Assembly: GCF_900116005.1 (NCBI RefSeq)
Contig: NZ_FOYI01000003.1
Location: 124,001-188,000, forward strand
Source: Poseidonocella sedimentorum
GTDB lineage: Bacteria > Pseudomonadota > Alphaproteobacteria > Rhodobacterales > Rhodobacteraceae
DNA: 64,000 nucleotides
Direction of reading: 5' to 3'
A program made the position numbers and the translations under genes. Under the pieces are notes generated by a model. The model ran no database searches and was not told the origin of the DNA. It saw nothing but the letters and a program-made list of their open reading frames with translations. Positions 37,893-46,802 of the stretch are shown here, one piece after another; within the stretch, counting starts at the first letter, position 1; each line of letters opens with the position of its first letter.

Positions 37893-38453
37893 ATGACCGC
37901 ACTGAAAAAAACCGCTTTCGCCCGTAAGATCGCTGACGCCGGCTTCGCGCTGGACGCCGGAGAAGCCACCGGAGCTTTCGTCTCCTGGTCCGGCCCCGCA
38001 GAGGCCACAGACATGCTGACGGGTGATGCAACGGGCGCGTGCGTGTCCTGGTCCGAACCGATGGCGCGCGAGATGTCCGATGGCGATGCCACGGGCGCCT
38101 ATGTGTCCTGGTCCGGCCCCGAAGCAAAAACCGATGCGCTTTCCGGCGATGCCACCGGCGCGTTCGTGTCCTGGAGCGGCCCGGAAGCCAAAACCGAGGC
38201 CCATGACGGCGACGCAACCGGTGCTTTCGTCTCCTGGTCCGGCCCCGAAGCGAAATCCGACGCCCATGACGGCGATGCCACCGGCGCTTACGTCTCCTGG
38301 AGCGGCCCGGAAGCCACGACCGACGCCCGCGACGGCGACGCCACCGGCGCCTATGTCTCCTGGAGCGGCCCGGAAGCGAAATCCGACGCGCGCGATGGCG
38401 ATGTGACCGGCGCCTTCGTCAGCTGGTCGGGCCCGGCCCGCGCCGCCAAGTAA
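37893..38453 (+). CDS. tandem-repeat protein, candidate multi-core peptide precursor
   Basis: 186 residues from the ATG at 37893 (GGGGAA seven bases upstream; GTG at 37848 and ATG at 37878 are possible earlier starts). Residues 1-22 (MTALKKTAFARKIADAGFAL...) form a basic, amphipathic leader-like segment without a secretion signal. Residues 23-186 are eight tandem repeats of 21 residues (one of 20, the last cut to 18). The consensus GDATGA[FY]VSWSGPEAK[ST]DA keeps TGA-aromatic/C-VSWS in every copy, while the inter-repeat segment varies. No cysteine apart from one in repeat 2. Not an RTX or other repeat I know. The uniform core and variable linkers suggest cleavage into many copies of one peptide, but a structural or binding repeat is equally possible. 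Followed by a 354-residue unknown protein and a transporter in one operon. Confidence 0.8.
   Translation: MTALKKTAFARKIADAGFALDAGEATGAFVSWSGPAEATDMLTGDATGACVSWSEPMAREMSDGDATGAYVSWSGPEAKTDALSGDATGAFVSWSGPEAKTEAHDGDATGAFVSWSGPEAKSDAHDGDATGAYVSWSGPEATTDARDGDATGAYVSWSGPEAKSDARDGDVTGAFVSWSGPARAAK
37959..38450 (+). repeat. eight tandem 63-bp coding repeats
   Basis: Repeat starts at 37959, 38022, 38082, 38145, 38208, 38271, 38334 and 38397; the second unit is 60 bp and the last 54 bp. Copies 4-7 are close to identical in DNA, with differences mostly at third positions, so both recent duplication and selection on the protein are visible. Confidence 0.95.
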
Positions 38454-38464
38454 ACGACCCTCGA

Positions 38465-38499
38465 CCCCGGGCAGGGCGGGACCACGCCCCCGCCCGGGG
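38465..38499 (+). other. strong GC hairpin between the repeat gene and the next gene
   Basis: CCCCGGGC (38465-38472) pairs with GCCCGGGG (38492-38499); inside, GGGCG pairs with CGCCC around a GGACCA loop. There is no T run, so it is not a classical terminator. It could stabilise the upstream message or partly stop transcription, giving more repeat protein than downstream proteins. Confidence 0.65.
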
Positions 38500-38551
38500 A
38501 TCGCAAATCGGGACGGCGGAGGGGGAACTCCGCGACGACGGAGATCACCAC

Positions 38552-39616
38552 ATGACCAATATCATTGCCTTTCGCCCCCCTAAATCTAGCGCGACACTGA
38601 CCGACAAGGTCGGCGCGCTTGCCACATGTTTTGCCCGGGCGCGGCGCTCCGAGAGCGACGTCTTCTGGCTCAAGGAAAATGCCGAGCTGCTCAATGTGAT
38701 GGAGACGAGCGGGCTGCGCCCCGATCTGTCCGCGCTGGAGCCGCTCCAACCGGTCTACCAGAGCATTCTCGACCGCATCTCCTTCTTTCCGCAATACTAC
38801 CGCTTCTTCCTCTCGATCGGTCTCGATCTGGAGGACCTCGGCATCGCGGGCACGGCGGGCGAGCGGATGGCGGAATGGACCTGTACCCAAGGGCTGGCCG
38901 AGGGCGAGCTGTCCGATCTGCAGCGGCTGGAGGCCGCGCGGCTGGTCGCGCGCCGCGGGTTCGATGCCTTTGCCCATGATCCGGGCCTGGCCGATCGCGT
39001 GCGCCGCTTCGTCTCGCGCTCCCAGCTTTTCGCGCTTCCCAACAAGAAGGCGGCCTACGAGCTGACCCACGCGGTCTTCTATCTGTCGGAATACGGCCGC
39101 AAGGATCCCGAGCTGGCCGAAGGGACCCACCAGAGCCTCCACTTCGCCGGCATCCTCGCGCTGCTCGACCAGAACACCGACCTTTTGGCCGAGATCTGCA
39201 TCGCGATGCGCTTTGCCGGCATGGATGTGCCGGAATACTGGGAAACCTCGGTGCTGCGCGTGCTTGATGGTTACGAGATCATCGCGGGCGAACAGGCCAC
39301 GGTGAATGACGACTATCACTGCTATCTCATGGTGAACTGGCTTGAGGCGGTGCGCGGCGGTGAGGCGTTCGATGCCGATTTCGCGCCCCAGCGGATGGGC
39401 TTCTACCTTGATGACACGCGCCCCTCGGCGCTGCGCGGCCTGTCGCAGACCCTGCTGCATGCGGACGGTCAAACCCGCGGAAGCTGGAAGTCGATGCAAG
39501 CAGAAGTAGAAAAAACTCTTGAACTTCCCGCGCTGAGCGTCATCAATGCTGCGGAGGGTTCTTCGCCTTACTTCGAGGAATTCTTTGAGCGTTTCGCGAG
39601 GACCGCCAGAGTTTGA
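38552..39616 (+). CDS. uncharacterised helical protein of the repeat-protein operon
   Basis: 354 residues, predicted mainly alpha-helical, soluble, no signal peptide. Recognisable but unassigned segments: DVFWLKENAELLNVMETSG, FFPQYYRFFLSIGLDLEDLG, ALPNKKAAYELTHAVFYLSEYG and AGILALLDQNTDLLAEICIAMRFAG. Four scattered cysteines, with no radical-SAM CxxxCxxC, ATP-grasp, P-loop or protease motif that I can find. It may belong to a Rhodobacteraceae-restricted DUF, but I cannot name it safely. GGAG lies nine bases before the ATG. Placed between the repeat protein and a transporter ten bases downstream, it is the best candidate for a modifying, binding or maturation partner. Confidence 0.75.
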   Translation: MTNIIAFRPPKSSATLTDKVGALATCFARARRSESDVFWLKENAELLNVMETSGLRPDLSALEPLQPVYQSILDRISFFPQYYRFFLSIGLDLEDLGIAGTAGERMAEWTCTQGLAEGELSDLQRLEAARLVARRGFDAFAHDPGLADRVRRFVSRSQLFALPNKKAAYELTHAVFYLSEYGRKDPELAEGTHQSLHFAGILALLDQNTDLLAEICIAMRFAGMDVPEYWETSVLRVLDGYEIIAGEQATVNDDYHCYLMVNWLEAVRGGEAFDADFAPQRMGFYLDDTRPSALRGLSQTLLHADGQTRGSWKSMQAEVEKTLELPALSVINAAEGSSPYFEEFFERFARTARV

Positions 39617-39626
39617 AGGAGCAAGG

Positions 39627-40679
39627 GTGAAGATCACAACAAATTCAGCGACATTGGTTGGTGTTCTTCTCGTTGCGATTTACACAGTCGTCATGTCCGC
39701 CGCGGATGGTGTGACCAAGCTCTTTGCGGGCGCCTACGCGGCGCCCCAATTGTTTTTCTTCAGCGGGGCGCTGGTCGCCATTCTGTGCGTGGTTGTCTCG
39801 GCTCTCAGTCGCGCGCCGAGCCAAGCCTTGCGCACGGCACAGCCGTGGGCCATGGCGCTGCGCGCCAGCATGACGGTCGTCGCGGCGGTCTGCTTTTACT
39901 ATGCCTTCGGACACATCCCGCTCGCCGAGGTATTCATCTTCATCGGCATCATGCCGATCCTCGCGGGGCTTTTGGCCCGCCCGATGCTCAACGAACGCGT
40001 GAGCCCGCTGACCTGGATCGCGCTGGCCGCCGGCGCGATCGGCGTCGTGTGCCTCTTCCCGGAGGGGGTCCTCGGCATCGGGTTTGGCCATGTGATGGCG
40101 CTGCTCGCCTGCCTGAGCGGCACGGTCTCGATGATCCTCGCGCGCTACATCGGGGCGCGGGAAAACCGCCCCCTGGCGCTGGTCTTCTATCCCAACCTCG
40201 CGCTCTGCCTCGTGATGGGGATGGTGCTGCCGCTCGTCTATCAGCCGATGGCGCTTCAGGATTTCGGCTGGGCCGCGCTCTATGCCACGCTGCTGTTCGC
40301 GGGACGCTACCTCGTTGTGCACGCGCTCAACCTGATGTCGGCCCACACGGTCATGGCGCTGGTCAACATGCAATTCGTCTGGATGGTCCTGATCGGCGCG
40401 GCGTTCTTCGATGAAAAGCCGGGCGTCAATGTGTTCGTCGGGGCGGCCATCGTGATCGCCTCGGGGCTGTTGATCATCTACGATCAGGCGCGGCGCTCGC
40501 GCCGGTCGGCCGGGCCCAATGCCCCGGCCAATCTGCCCTATCCGCCCAGATCCCGCGATGGATCAGCACTCGGCGGCGCCGACTGGGGCTTCAAAGAGAA
40601 AAGCTCGTCCCACAACCGCACGAACTGGTGGCGTTTGGATTCTCTATCACAAAACGCGCGCCAATCAGCTCCTCGCTGA
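39627..40679 (+). CDS. EamA/DMT-family transporter of the repeat-protein operon
   Basis: 350 residues with ten hydrophobic segments in two EamA halves (AIYTVVMSAADGVTKLFAG start; FIFIGIMPILAGLLARPMLNE; second half to GAAIVIASGLLIIYDQARR). Start GTG at 39627, six bases after an AAGGAG and ten bases after the upstream stop, so it is translationally linked. Likely exporter of a small molecule or short peptide. The last 30 or so residues run antisense over the end of the IscA-type gene and look like non-conserved tail. Confidence 0.87.
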   Translation: MKITTNSATLVGVLLVAIYTVVMSAADGVTKLFAGAYAAPQLFFFSGALVAILCVVVSALSRAPSQALRTAQPWAMALRASMTVVAAVCFYYAFGHIPLAEVFIFIGIMPILAGLLARPMLNERVSPLTWIALAAGAIGVVCLFPEGVLGIGFGHVMALLACLSGTVSMILARYIGARENRPLALVFYPNLALCLVMGMVLPLVYQPMALQDFGWAALYATLLFAGRYLVVHALNLMSAHTVMALVNMQFVWMVLIGAAFFDEKPGVNVFVGAAIVIASGLLIIYDQARRSRRSAGPNAPANLPYPPRSRDGSALGGADWGFKEKSSSHNRTNWWRLDSLSQNARQSAPR

Positions 40680-40914
40680 AATCGATGACCGCGTTGGACA
40701 GAAACGGCAGCGAGACCTGATCCACGATCACCCGCTCGCCGGACTGCTCCAGCACCAGATCATCGCTCGCCGGCTCGTCGAGCCGGATGTCATATTGAAA
40801 CCCCGAGCATCCGCCCCCCTCGACTGCCACGCGCAGCGCCTGGCCCTGGGCGGAGGCGCCGATTTCGGCGAGGCGGGCAAAGGCGCGGTCGGTCACTTTG
40901 GGCGGTAGGTTCAT
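40591..40914 (-). CDS. IscA/ErpA-type iron-sulfur cluster assembly protein
   Basis: 107 residues of the HesB/IscA family, an A-type carrier or insertion protein for Fe-S clusters. The three conserved cysteines are present: GGGCSGFQY near residue 36 and the C-terminal SSCGCGTSF. Start ATG at 40914 (MNLPPKVTDRAF). Convergent with and overlapping the tail of the EamA gene by 89 bases; divergent from dgt. Confidence 0.93.
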   Translation of the reverse strand: MNLPPKVTDRAFARLAEIGASAQGQALRVAVEGGGCSGFQYDIRLDEPASDDLVLEQSGERVIVDQVSLPFLSNAVIDFSEELIGARFVIENPNATSSCGCGTSFSL

Positions 40915-41038
40915 GTCTCAATCCTGCGGTAACGGGGCCGGTGGGGGCCGAGGGCGGACGCCGCGCCCCGGGGCGGTTTTCATGCGCGTCATCATGACAT
41001 ATACGGGCGCCAAAGACCTCCGACAAGGACCACCCCAG

Positions 41039-42205
41039 ATGCGCGCGCCTTATGCCACCGATCCAGACCGCTCGCGCGGGCGCCTTTACCCCGAGCCGGT
41101 CAGCACCTTCCGCTCCTGTTTCCAGCGCGATCGCGACCGGATCATCCACGCCAGCGCCTTTCGCCGCCTCAAGCACAAGACGCAGGTTTTCGTCGAGCAT
41201 GAGGGCGATTACTTCCGCACCCGGCTGACCCACTCCATCGAGGTGGCGCAGGTCGCGCGGACCATCGCCATGGCGCTCGATCTCAATGTCGAGCTGGCCG
41301 AGGCGGTGGCGCTGGCGCATGATCTGGGCCATCCGCCCTTCGGCCACACCGGCGAGGACGCGCTGACCGAACTCATGGCCCCCTACGGCGGCTTTGATCA
41401 CAACGCGCAAACCCTGCGCATCGTCACCTCGCTGGAGCGGCACTACGCGGAGTGGGACGGGCTGAACCTCACGTGGGAATCGCTCGAAGGCATCGCCAAG
41501 CACAACGGCCCAGTGACCGGCGATCTGCCCTATGCGCTGGCCGAATACAACGCGGTGCATGATCTGGAGCTGGGCAGTTTCGCCGGACCCGAGGCGCAGG
41601 TGGCGGCACTTTCGGACGACGTGGCCTACAACAGCCATGACCTGCACGATGGGCTGCGCGCCGAGCTGTTCTCGACTGACGAGCTGGCCGAGTTGCCGAT
41701 CCTGAAGGACTGTTTCGCCGAGGTCGACCAAACTTATCCGGGCCTCAACTACTACCGCCGCCGCCACGAGGCGCTGCGCCGGTTTTTCGGGATCCTCGTC
41801 GAGGACGTCATCCGCGTGAGCGCCGCCAACATCAAGGCGCTGGCGCCGGAGCGGGTGGAGGATATCCGCGCGGCGGGCCGGCCGATGGTGCAATTCTCGC
41901 AACCGGTGTTCGAGGACCTCAAGCAGATCCGCGAATTCCTCTTTCACCGCATGTACCGCGCGCCCGAGGTTGTGGAGATGCGCAAGCAGGTGACGCGCGT
42001 TGTGCGCGAGCTTTTCCCGCTCTTCATGGCCCAGCCTGATCTCCTGCCCAAACAGTGGCGCAAGGACGTGGCCGAGGCGGAGGATGAAAAGCGCCTCGCG
42101 CGGATCGTGCTCGACTATATCGCCGGAATGACCGACCGTTTCGCGCTCCAGAGCCACGCTGAGCTTCTCGGCGGGGTGGACGCCACGGTGCGCCTGCCGC
42201 GATAG
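41039..42205 (+). CDS. dgt: deoxyguanosinetriphosphate triphosphohydrolase-like protein
   Basis: HD-domain dNTPase of 388 residues. HD motif residues are in RLTHSIEVAQVAR, ALAHDLGHPPFGHTGEDAL and LSDDVAYNSHDLHDG. Start taken at MRAPYATDPDRSRGR with AAGGA upstream; earlier in-frame starts lack a ribosome-binding site. It removes triphosphate from dGTP (or other dNTPs), balancing pools. argS follows after about 84 bases on the same strand. Confidence 0.92.
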   Translation: MRAPYATDPDRSRGRLYPEPVSTFRSCFQRDRDRIIHASAFRRLKHKTQVFVEHEGDYFRTRLTHSIEVAQVARTIAMALDLNVELAEAVALAHDLGHPPFGHTGEDALTELMAPYGGFDHNAQTLRIVTSLERHYAEWDGLNLTWESLEGIAKHNGPVTGDLPYALAEYNAVHDLELGSFAGPEAQVAALSDDVAYNSHDLHDGLRAELFSTDELAELPILKDCFAEVDQTYPGLNYYRRRHEALRRFFGILVEDVIRVSAANIKALAPERVEDIRAAGRPMVQFSQPVFEDLKQIREFLFHRMYRAPEVVEMRKQVTRVVRELFPLFMAQPDLLPKQWRKDVAEAEDEKRLARIVLDYIAGMTDRFALQSHAELLGGVDATVRLPR

Positions 42206-42289
42206 GGCGCCCAAGACAGCCGCATTGACGCCCGCGCGGGCCGTGCTAAACCCGCGCTTTATCTTCCGAGCCAGACAATGGACGTTGCC

Positions 42290-44035
42290 ATGAACCTCTT
42301 TACCGATATCCGCGCGCATGTGATCACCTGCCTCGATGCGCTGACCGCGCGCGGCGATCTGCCCGAGGGGCTGAGTTTTGACAACGTGGCGGTCGAGCCG
42401 CCGCGCGATGCCGCCCACGGCGACATGGCGACCAACGCGGCCATGGTTCTGGCCAAGCCCGCCGGCGCCAAGCCGCGCGACATCGCCGAAAAACTCGTCG
42501 CGCTTCTGGTCGAGGACGCGCGCGTGGCCGAGGCGAGTGTCGCGGGTCCGGGCTTCATCAACCTGCGCCTCTCGGATGCGGTCTGGCAGGGGCTCGTGGG
42601 CCGGATCCTGACGGAAGGAGAGCGCTTCGGGCGGCTCGACATGGGCGCGGGCCAGAAGGTCAACGTCGAATACGTCTCCGCCAACCCGACCGGCCCGCTG
42701 CACGTGGGCCACACCCGCGGCGCGGTCTTCGGCGATGCGCTGGCGCGGCTCCTGGACTACGCGGGCTACGACGTCACCAAGGAATATTACATCAATGACG
42801 GCGGGGCGCAGGTCGACGTGCTCGCGCGGTCGGTCTACCTGCGCTACCTCGAAGCCCATGGCGAGGAGGTCGAATTCCCCGACGGGACCTATCCGGGGGA
42901 CTATCTCATCGATGTGGGCATGGCGCTCAAGGACAAGGTCGGCGACGCCTATGTGGGACAGGGCGAGGAGGTCTGGCTCTCCGAGGTGCGCGAATTCGCC
43001 ACCGAACGGATGCTGGAACTGATCCGCGCCGATCTCGCCTCGCTCGGCGTCAAGATGGACGTGTTCTTCTCTGAAAAATCGCTCTACGGCACCGGCCGGA
43101 TCGAGGCCGCGCTTGCCGCGCTCGATGCCAAGGGCCTGATCTACGAGGGCGTGCTGGAGCCGCCCAAGGGCAAGGCGCCGGAAGACTGGGAGCCGCGCGA
43201 GCAGACCCTCTTCCGCTCCACCGACCATGGCGATGACGTGGACCGCCCGGTGAAGAAATCCGACGGCAGCTGGACCTATTTCGCCCCGGACATCGCCTAT
43301 CACTTCGACAAGATCGAGCGCGGGTTCGATCAGCTGATCGACGTCTTCGGAGCCGACCACGGCGGCTACGTCAAGCGGATGAAGGCGGCCGTCTCGGCGC
43401 TGTCCGATGGCCGCGTCCCGCTGGACGTCAAGCTCACCCAGCTCGTCAAGCTCTACAAGAACGGCGCGCCCTTCAAGATGTCCAAACGCGCCGGCACATT
43501 CGTGACCCTGCGCGACGTGGTCGAACAGGTCGGCGCGGATGTGACCCGCTTCGTGATGCTGACGCGCAAGAACGACGCGCCGCTCGATTTCGACTTCGAC
43601 AAGGTGCTGGAGCAATCCAAGGATAACCCGGTGTTTTACGTGCAATACGCTCATGCGCGGGTTTGCTCGGTGCTGCGCCGTGCGGCCGAAGCGGGTGTCG
43701 AAGCCTCGGACGCCACGCTCCGCGCTGCCGATCACACCAAGCTCGGCCATGCCGCCGAGCTGCGCCTGATCCAGAAGCTGGCCGAATGGCCCCGGATCGT
43801 CGAGATCGCCGCGCGCACCCATGAGCCGCACCGCGTTGCCTTCTACCTCTACGATCTCGCCTCCGAGCTGCACGCGCTCTGGAACCGGGGCAACGACGCG
43901 CCCGAGCTGCGGTTCCTGCAACCCGAGGTGCCCGAGGTCTCGCAAGCCAAAATCGCGCTCGCCCGTGCCACCGCCGTTGTCATTTCGTCAGGTCTTGGTA
44001 TCTTGGGCGTGACCCCGGCAGAAGAGATGCGCTGA
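42290..44035 (+). CDS. argS: arginyl-tRNA synthetase
   Basis: 581 residues, class I. The HIGH motif is HVGH in [20 protein letters not shown], the KMSKS equivalent is [13 protein letters not shown], and the N-terminal additional domain starts [11 protein letters not shown]. The C-terminal anticodon-binding domain includes the [12 protein letters not shown] segment. An ATG four codons upstream (42278) is also possible. Followed by the SPOR-domain gene. Confidence 0.95.
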   Translation: MNLFTDIRAHVITCLDALTARGDLPEGLSFDNVAVEPPRDAAHGDMATNAAMVLAKPAGAKPRDIAEKLVALLVEDARVAEASVAGPGFINLRLSDAVWQGLVGRILTEGERFGRLDMGAGQKVNVEYVSANPTGPLHVGHTRGAVFGDALARLLDYAGYDVTKEYYINDGGAQVDVLARSVYLRYLEAHGEEVEFPDGTYPGDYLIDVGMALKDKVGDAYVGQGEEVWLSEVREFATERMLELIRADLASLGVKMDVFFSEKSLYGTGRIEAALAALDAKGLIYEGVLEPPKGKAPEDWEPREQTLFRSTDHGDDVDRPVKKSDGSWTYFAPDIAYHFDKIERGFDQLIDVFGADHGGYVKRMKAAVSALSDGRVPLDVKLTQLVKLYKNGAPFKMSKRAGTFVTLRDVVEQVGADVTRFVMLTRKNDAPLDFDFDKVLEQSKDNPVFYVQYAHARVCSVLRRAAEAGVEASDATLRAADHTKLGHAAELRLIQKLAEWPRIVEIAARTHEPHRVAFYLYDLASELHALWNRGNDAPELRFLQPEVPEVSQAKIALARATAVVISSGLGILGVTPAEEMR

Positions 44036-44107
44036 ACAAAGCCACATCCGCCGGGGACAGGCACAGGCAAGACCCGGCGCGAGACGCCGCCGGGGAGATG
44101 AGGCGGT

Positions 44108-44992
44108 ATGGCAGAGTATTCCCCACAGATGGGCGCGTTGGAGGCGCGTGCGCCGGTGGCGCGCGGCGCGATGGTGAACCTGATCGGCGCGGCGGTGTCG
44201 CTGGCGCTGATCGCGGGCCTTGGGGTCTGGGGCTACCGGCTGGTGGTGCGCGATGTGAGCGGCGTGCCGGTGGTGCGGGCGATCGAGGGGCCGATCCGGG
44301 TCCAGCCCGAAAACCCCGGCGGCGTCGCGGCCGAGCATCAGGGGCTCGCGGTGAACAACGTCGCCGCCGAAGGGATCGCCGAACGCCCCGCCGACAGCCT
44401 CGTGCTTGCGCCCGAACCGCTTGACCTCAGCGCCGAGGATCTGGCGGCCTTCGCTCCCGCCAAGCGCGATGCAGACCAAAACGCCGATCCCGCCGGGGCA
44501 GGGGCCTCCGAGCCCGCCGACCCCGAAGAGGCGGCCATCCTCGCCCTTGCCGATCAAATCGCCGCCCAGGTCGCGGCGCAGAGTGCGGGCCAAAGCGGGG
44601 GCCAATCCGCCCTTGCGTCCCCGCCGGCCTCGGGCCTCGCGCGCTCGCTTATCCCGCTGCGCCGCCCCGCGGCACTGAGCGCCGGGCGCCCCGCCGGGGC
44701 CGCGGCGGCCGTGCGCGATATCAGCCAATCCAGCCTGCCCGCCGGCACGACGCTGGTCCAGCTCGGCGCCTTTCCCGACGAGGCGGAGGCCAAGGCCGCC
44801 TGGGCCGCGATCTCCCGGCGGTTCGAGGAGCTGATGTTCGACAAGGCCCGCGTCGTCGTCGAGGCCGAAAGCGTCGGCCGCACGCTCTATCGCCTCCGCG
44901 CCGAGGGCTTTGCCCAGATGAGCGACGCGCGCCAGTTCTGCGCCGCTCTGATGGCCGAAGGGGCCGATTGCATCCCGGTCACGCTGCGATGA
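44108..44992 (+). CDS. SPOR-domain membrane protein
   Basis: 294 residues: a short cytoplasmic N-terminus, one membrane segment (VNLIGAAVSLALIAGLGVWGYRLV, about 22-45), a long Ala/Pro/Glu-rich linker, and a C-terminal SPOR domain (TLVQLGAFPDEAEAKAAWAAISRRF... RLRAEGFAQMSDARQFCAAL), which binds denuded peptidoglycan glycans. A role at the septum is likely. Its stop overlaps nagZ (ATGA). Confidence 0.9.
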   Translation: MAEYSPQMGALEARAPVARGAMVNLIGAAVSLALIAGLGVWGYRLVVRDVSGVPVVRAIEGPIRVQPENPGGVAAEHQGLAVNNVAAEGIAERPADSLVLAPEPLDLSAEDLAAFAPAKRDADQNADPAGAGASEPADPEEAAILALADQIAAQVAAQSAGQSGGQSALASPPASGLARSLIPLRRPAALSAGRPAGAAAAVRDISQSSLPAGTTLVQLGAFPDEAEAKAAWAAISRRFEELMFDKARVVVEAESVGRTLYRLRAEGFAQMSDARQFCAALMAEGADCIPVTLR

Positions 44993-45984
44993 GCGCCGCC
45001 CCCCGCGCGGTCATCCTCGATGCCGAGGGCCCGCGGCTGACCGAAGACGAGCGCCGGCTTTTCGCCGAGCTCGACCCCTGGGGCTTCATCCTGTTCGCGC
45101 GCAATGCCGAGACGCCCGACCAACTTCGCGCCCTGACGGATGAGATGCGCAGCGCGGTGGGGCGCGACGCGCCGATCATGATCGATCAGGAGGGCGGGCG
45201 CGTCCAACGGCTCGGCCCGCCGCATTGGCGCGCCTGGCCCGCGCCGCTTGATCACGTGGTCGCCGCCGGCCGCAATGCCGCCTGCGCGATGCGGCTGCGC
45301 CACCGGATCATCGCCGCCGAACTGCGCGCCGTCGGGATCGATATGAATTGCGCGCCCACCCTCGATATCGCCTGCGACGAGACGCACCCGTTCCTGCGCA
45401 ACCGCTGTTTCGGAACCGAGCCGGAGAGCGTGGCCGAGTATGGCGGGGCCGCGGCCGAGGGGCTGCTGCAGGGCGGCGTTCTGCCGATCATGAAACACCT
45501 CCCCGGCCATGGCCGCGCAACGCAGGACAGCCACGCCGACCTGCCGGAAATCCACGCCAGCCTTGACGCGTTGCGCGCCCGCGACTTCGCCCCGTTCCGC
45601 GCGCTGTGCGATCTGCCCTGCGCCATGACCGCGCATATCGTCCTGCCCGGGGGAGACGGCGTGCCCGCGACGCTGTCGCCCGAAGCCATCCGCCTCATCC
45701 GCGAGGAGATCGGCTTTGGCGGGCTCCTGATGTCGGACGATCTGTCCATGGGCGCGGTGCCCGGCTCGGTCGCGCAGAAAATCTCCGGCGCGCTTGCCGC
45801 CGGCTGTGATCTTGCGCTGCTGTGCAACGCCTCGCTCGCAGACCGCCGCGCCGCCGGCGAGGCAGCCCCGCCGCTCAGCGCGATGGCCGAAGCCCGCGCC
45901 GAGGCTGCGCTGGCCTTGCGGCAGGTACCAAGCGCGATTGACATCCGCGCGCTGGAGGCCGAACTTGAAAGCCTGATGCAGTAA
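44989..45984 (+). CDS. nagZ: beta-N-acetylhexosaminidase NagZ
   Basis: Cell-wall recycling: removes GlcNAc from anhydromuropeptides. 331 residues of glycoside hydrolase family 3 type with IDQEGGRVQRLG, MKHLPGHGRATQDSHADLP (catalytic His/Asp dyad) and the nucleophile region LLMSDDLSMGA. Start ATG at 44989, overlapping the SPOR gene stop. Followed after 11 bases by scpA. Confidence 0.95.
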   Translation: MSAAPRAVILDAEGPRLTEDERRLFAELDPWGFILFARNAETPDQLRALTDEMRSAVGRDAPIMIDQEGGRVQRLGPPHWRAWPAPLDHVVAAGRNAACAMRLRHRIIAAELRAVGIDMNCAPTLDIACDETHPFLRNRCFGTEPESVAEYGGAAAEGLLQGGVLPIMKHLPGHGRATQDSHADLPEIHASLDALRARDFAPFRALCDLPCAMTAHIVLPGGDGVPATLSPEAIRLIREEIGFGGLLMSDDLSMGAVPGSVAQKISGALAAGCDLALLCNASLADRRAAGEAAPPLSAMAEARAEAALALRQVPSAIDIRALEAELESLMQ

Positions 45985-45995
45985 CGTGGGGGCCG

Positions 45996-46802
45996 ATGGC
46001 CGATAAGGAGCTGTTCGACGATCCCGCCTCCGATCAGGGCGCGGTAGCGGCCCGCCTCGCGGCGGAGGCGCTTATCATCGACGTGGACGGCTTCGAAGGG
46101 CCGCTCGATCTGCTCCTCACCCTGAGCCGCACGCAGAAGGTTGACCTGCGCCGGATCTCCATCCTCCAGCTCGCCGAGCAATACCTCGCCTTCGTCGAAC
46201 AGGCCAAGACACTTCGGATCGAACTGGCTGCCGATTACCTCGTCATGGCCGCCTGGCTCGCCTTTCTCAAATCGCGCCTTCTCCTCCCGCCTGACCCTGC
46301 GGAAGAGGGCCCCTCCGGCGAGGATCTGGCCGCCCACCTGGCCTTTCAGCTCGAACGGCTGCAAGCGATGCGCGATGCCGCCGCCAAGCTCATGGCCCGC
46401 GATCAGCTCGGCCGGGACTTCTTCGCGCGCGGCATTCCCGAACGGGTGGAGCGCGTGCGCAAGGTCGAATATACCGCGACCGTGCTGGACCTGATGCAGG
46501 CCTATGCCCGGCTCAAGACGCGCGATGATTTCCGCCCCTTCGTGCTGGACCGCGAGTCCGTCTTCACCATGGAACAGGCGCTGGAGCGGATGCGTGGGCT
46601 CATCGGTTTCGCGGGCACCTGGACCGATATTTCAAGTTACCTGCCCGAGGCTTTCTCGGTCGATCCCAAGAAGCGGCGCTCGGCCACCGCGGCGACCTTT
46701 GCCGCCTCGCTTGAGCTTGCCAAGGAGGGCAAGGTCGAGATCCGGCAGGGCGCGACATTCGCGCCGATCGAGCTGCGCAGGAGGGAGCCGCGCGATGGAT
46801 GA
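45996..46802 (+). CDS. scpA: segregation and condensation protein A
   Basis: Kleisin subunit of the SMC-ScpAB condensin. 268 residues, starting MADKELFDDPA, with the family core DGFEGPLDLLLTLSRTQKVDLRRISILQLAEQYL and MAAWLAFLKSRLLLP. It overlaps scpB by eight bases. Confidence 0.95.
   Translation: MADKELFDDPASDQGAVAARLAAEALIIDVDGFEGPLDLLLTLSRTQKVDLRRISILQLAEQYLAFVEQAKTLRIELAADYLVMAAWLAFLKSRLLLPPDPAEEGPSGEDLAAHLAFQLERLQAMRDAAAKLMARDQLGRDFFARGIPERVERVRKVEYTATVLDLMQAYARLKTRDDFRPFVLDRESVFTMEQALERMRGLIGFAGTWTDISSYLPEAFSVDPKKRRSATAATFAASLELAKEGKVEIRQGATFAPIELRRREPRDG

Noticed and set aside
37959-38450. CRISPR array or RTX calcium-binding repeats
   Set aside because: Repeats are coding, contiguous and without unique spacers; the unit lacks the GGxGxDxUx nonapeptide of RTX proteins.
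40790-43945. A reverse frame of 1051 codons across dgt and argS
   Set aside because: Antisense shadow spanning two well-identified genes.
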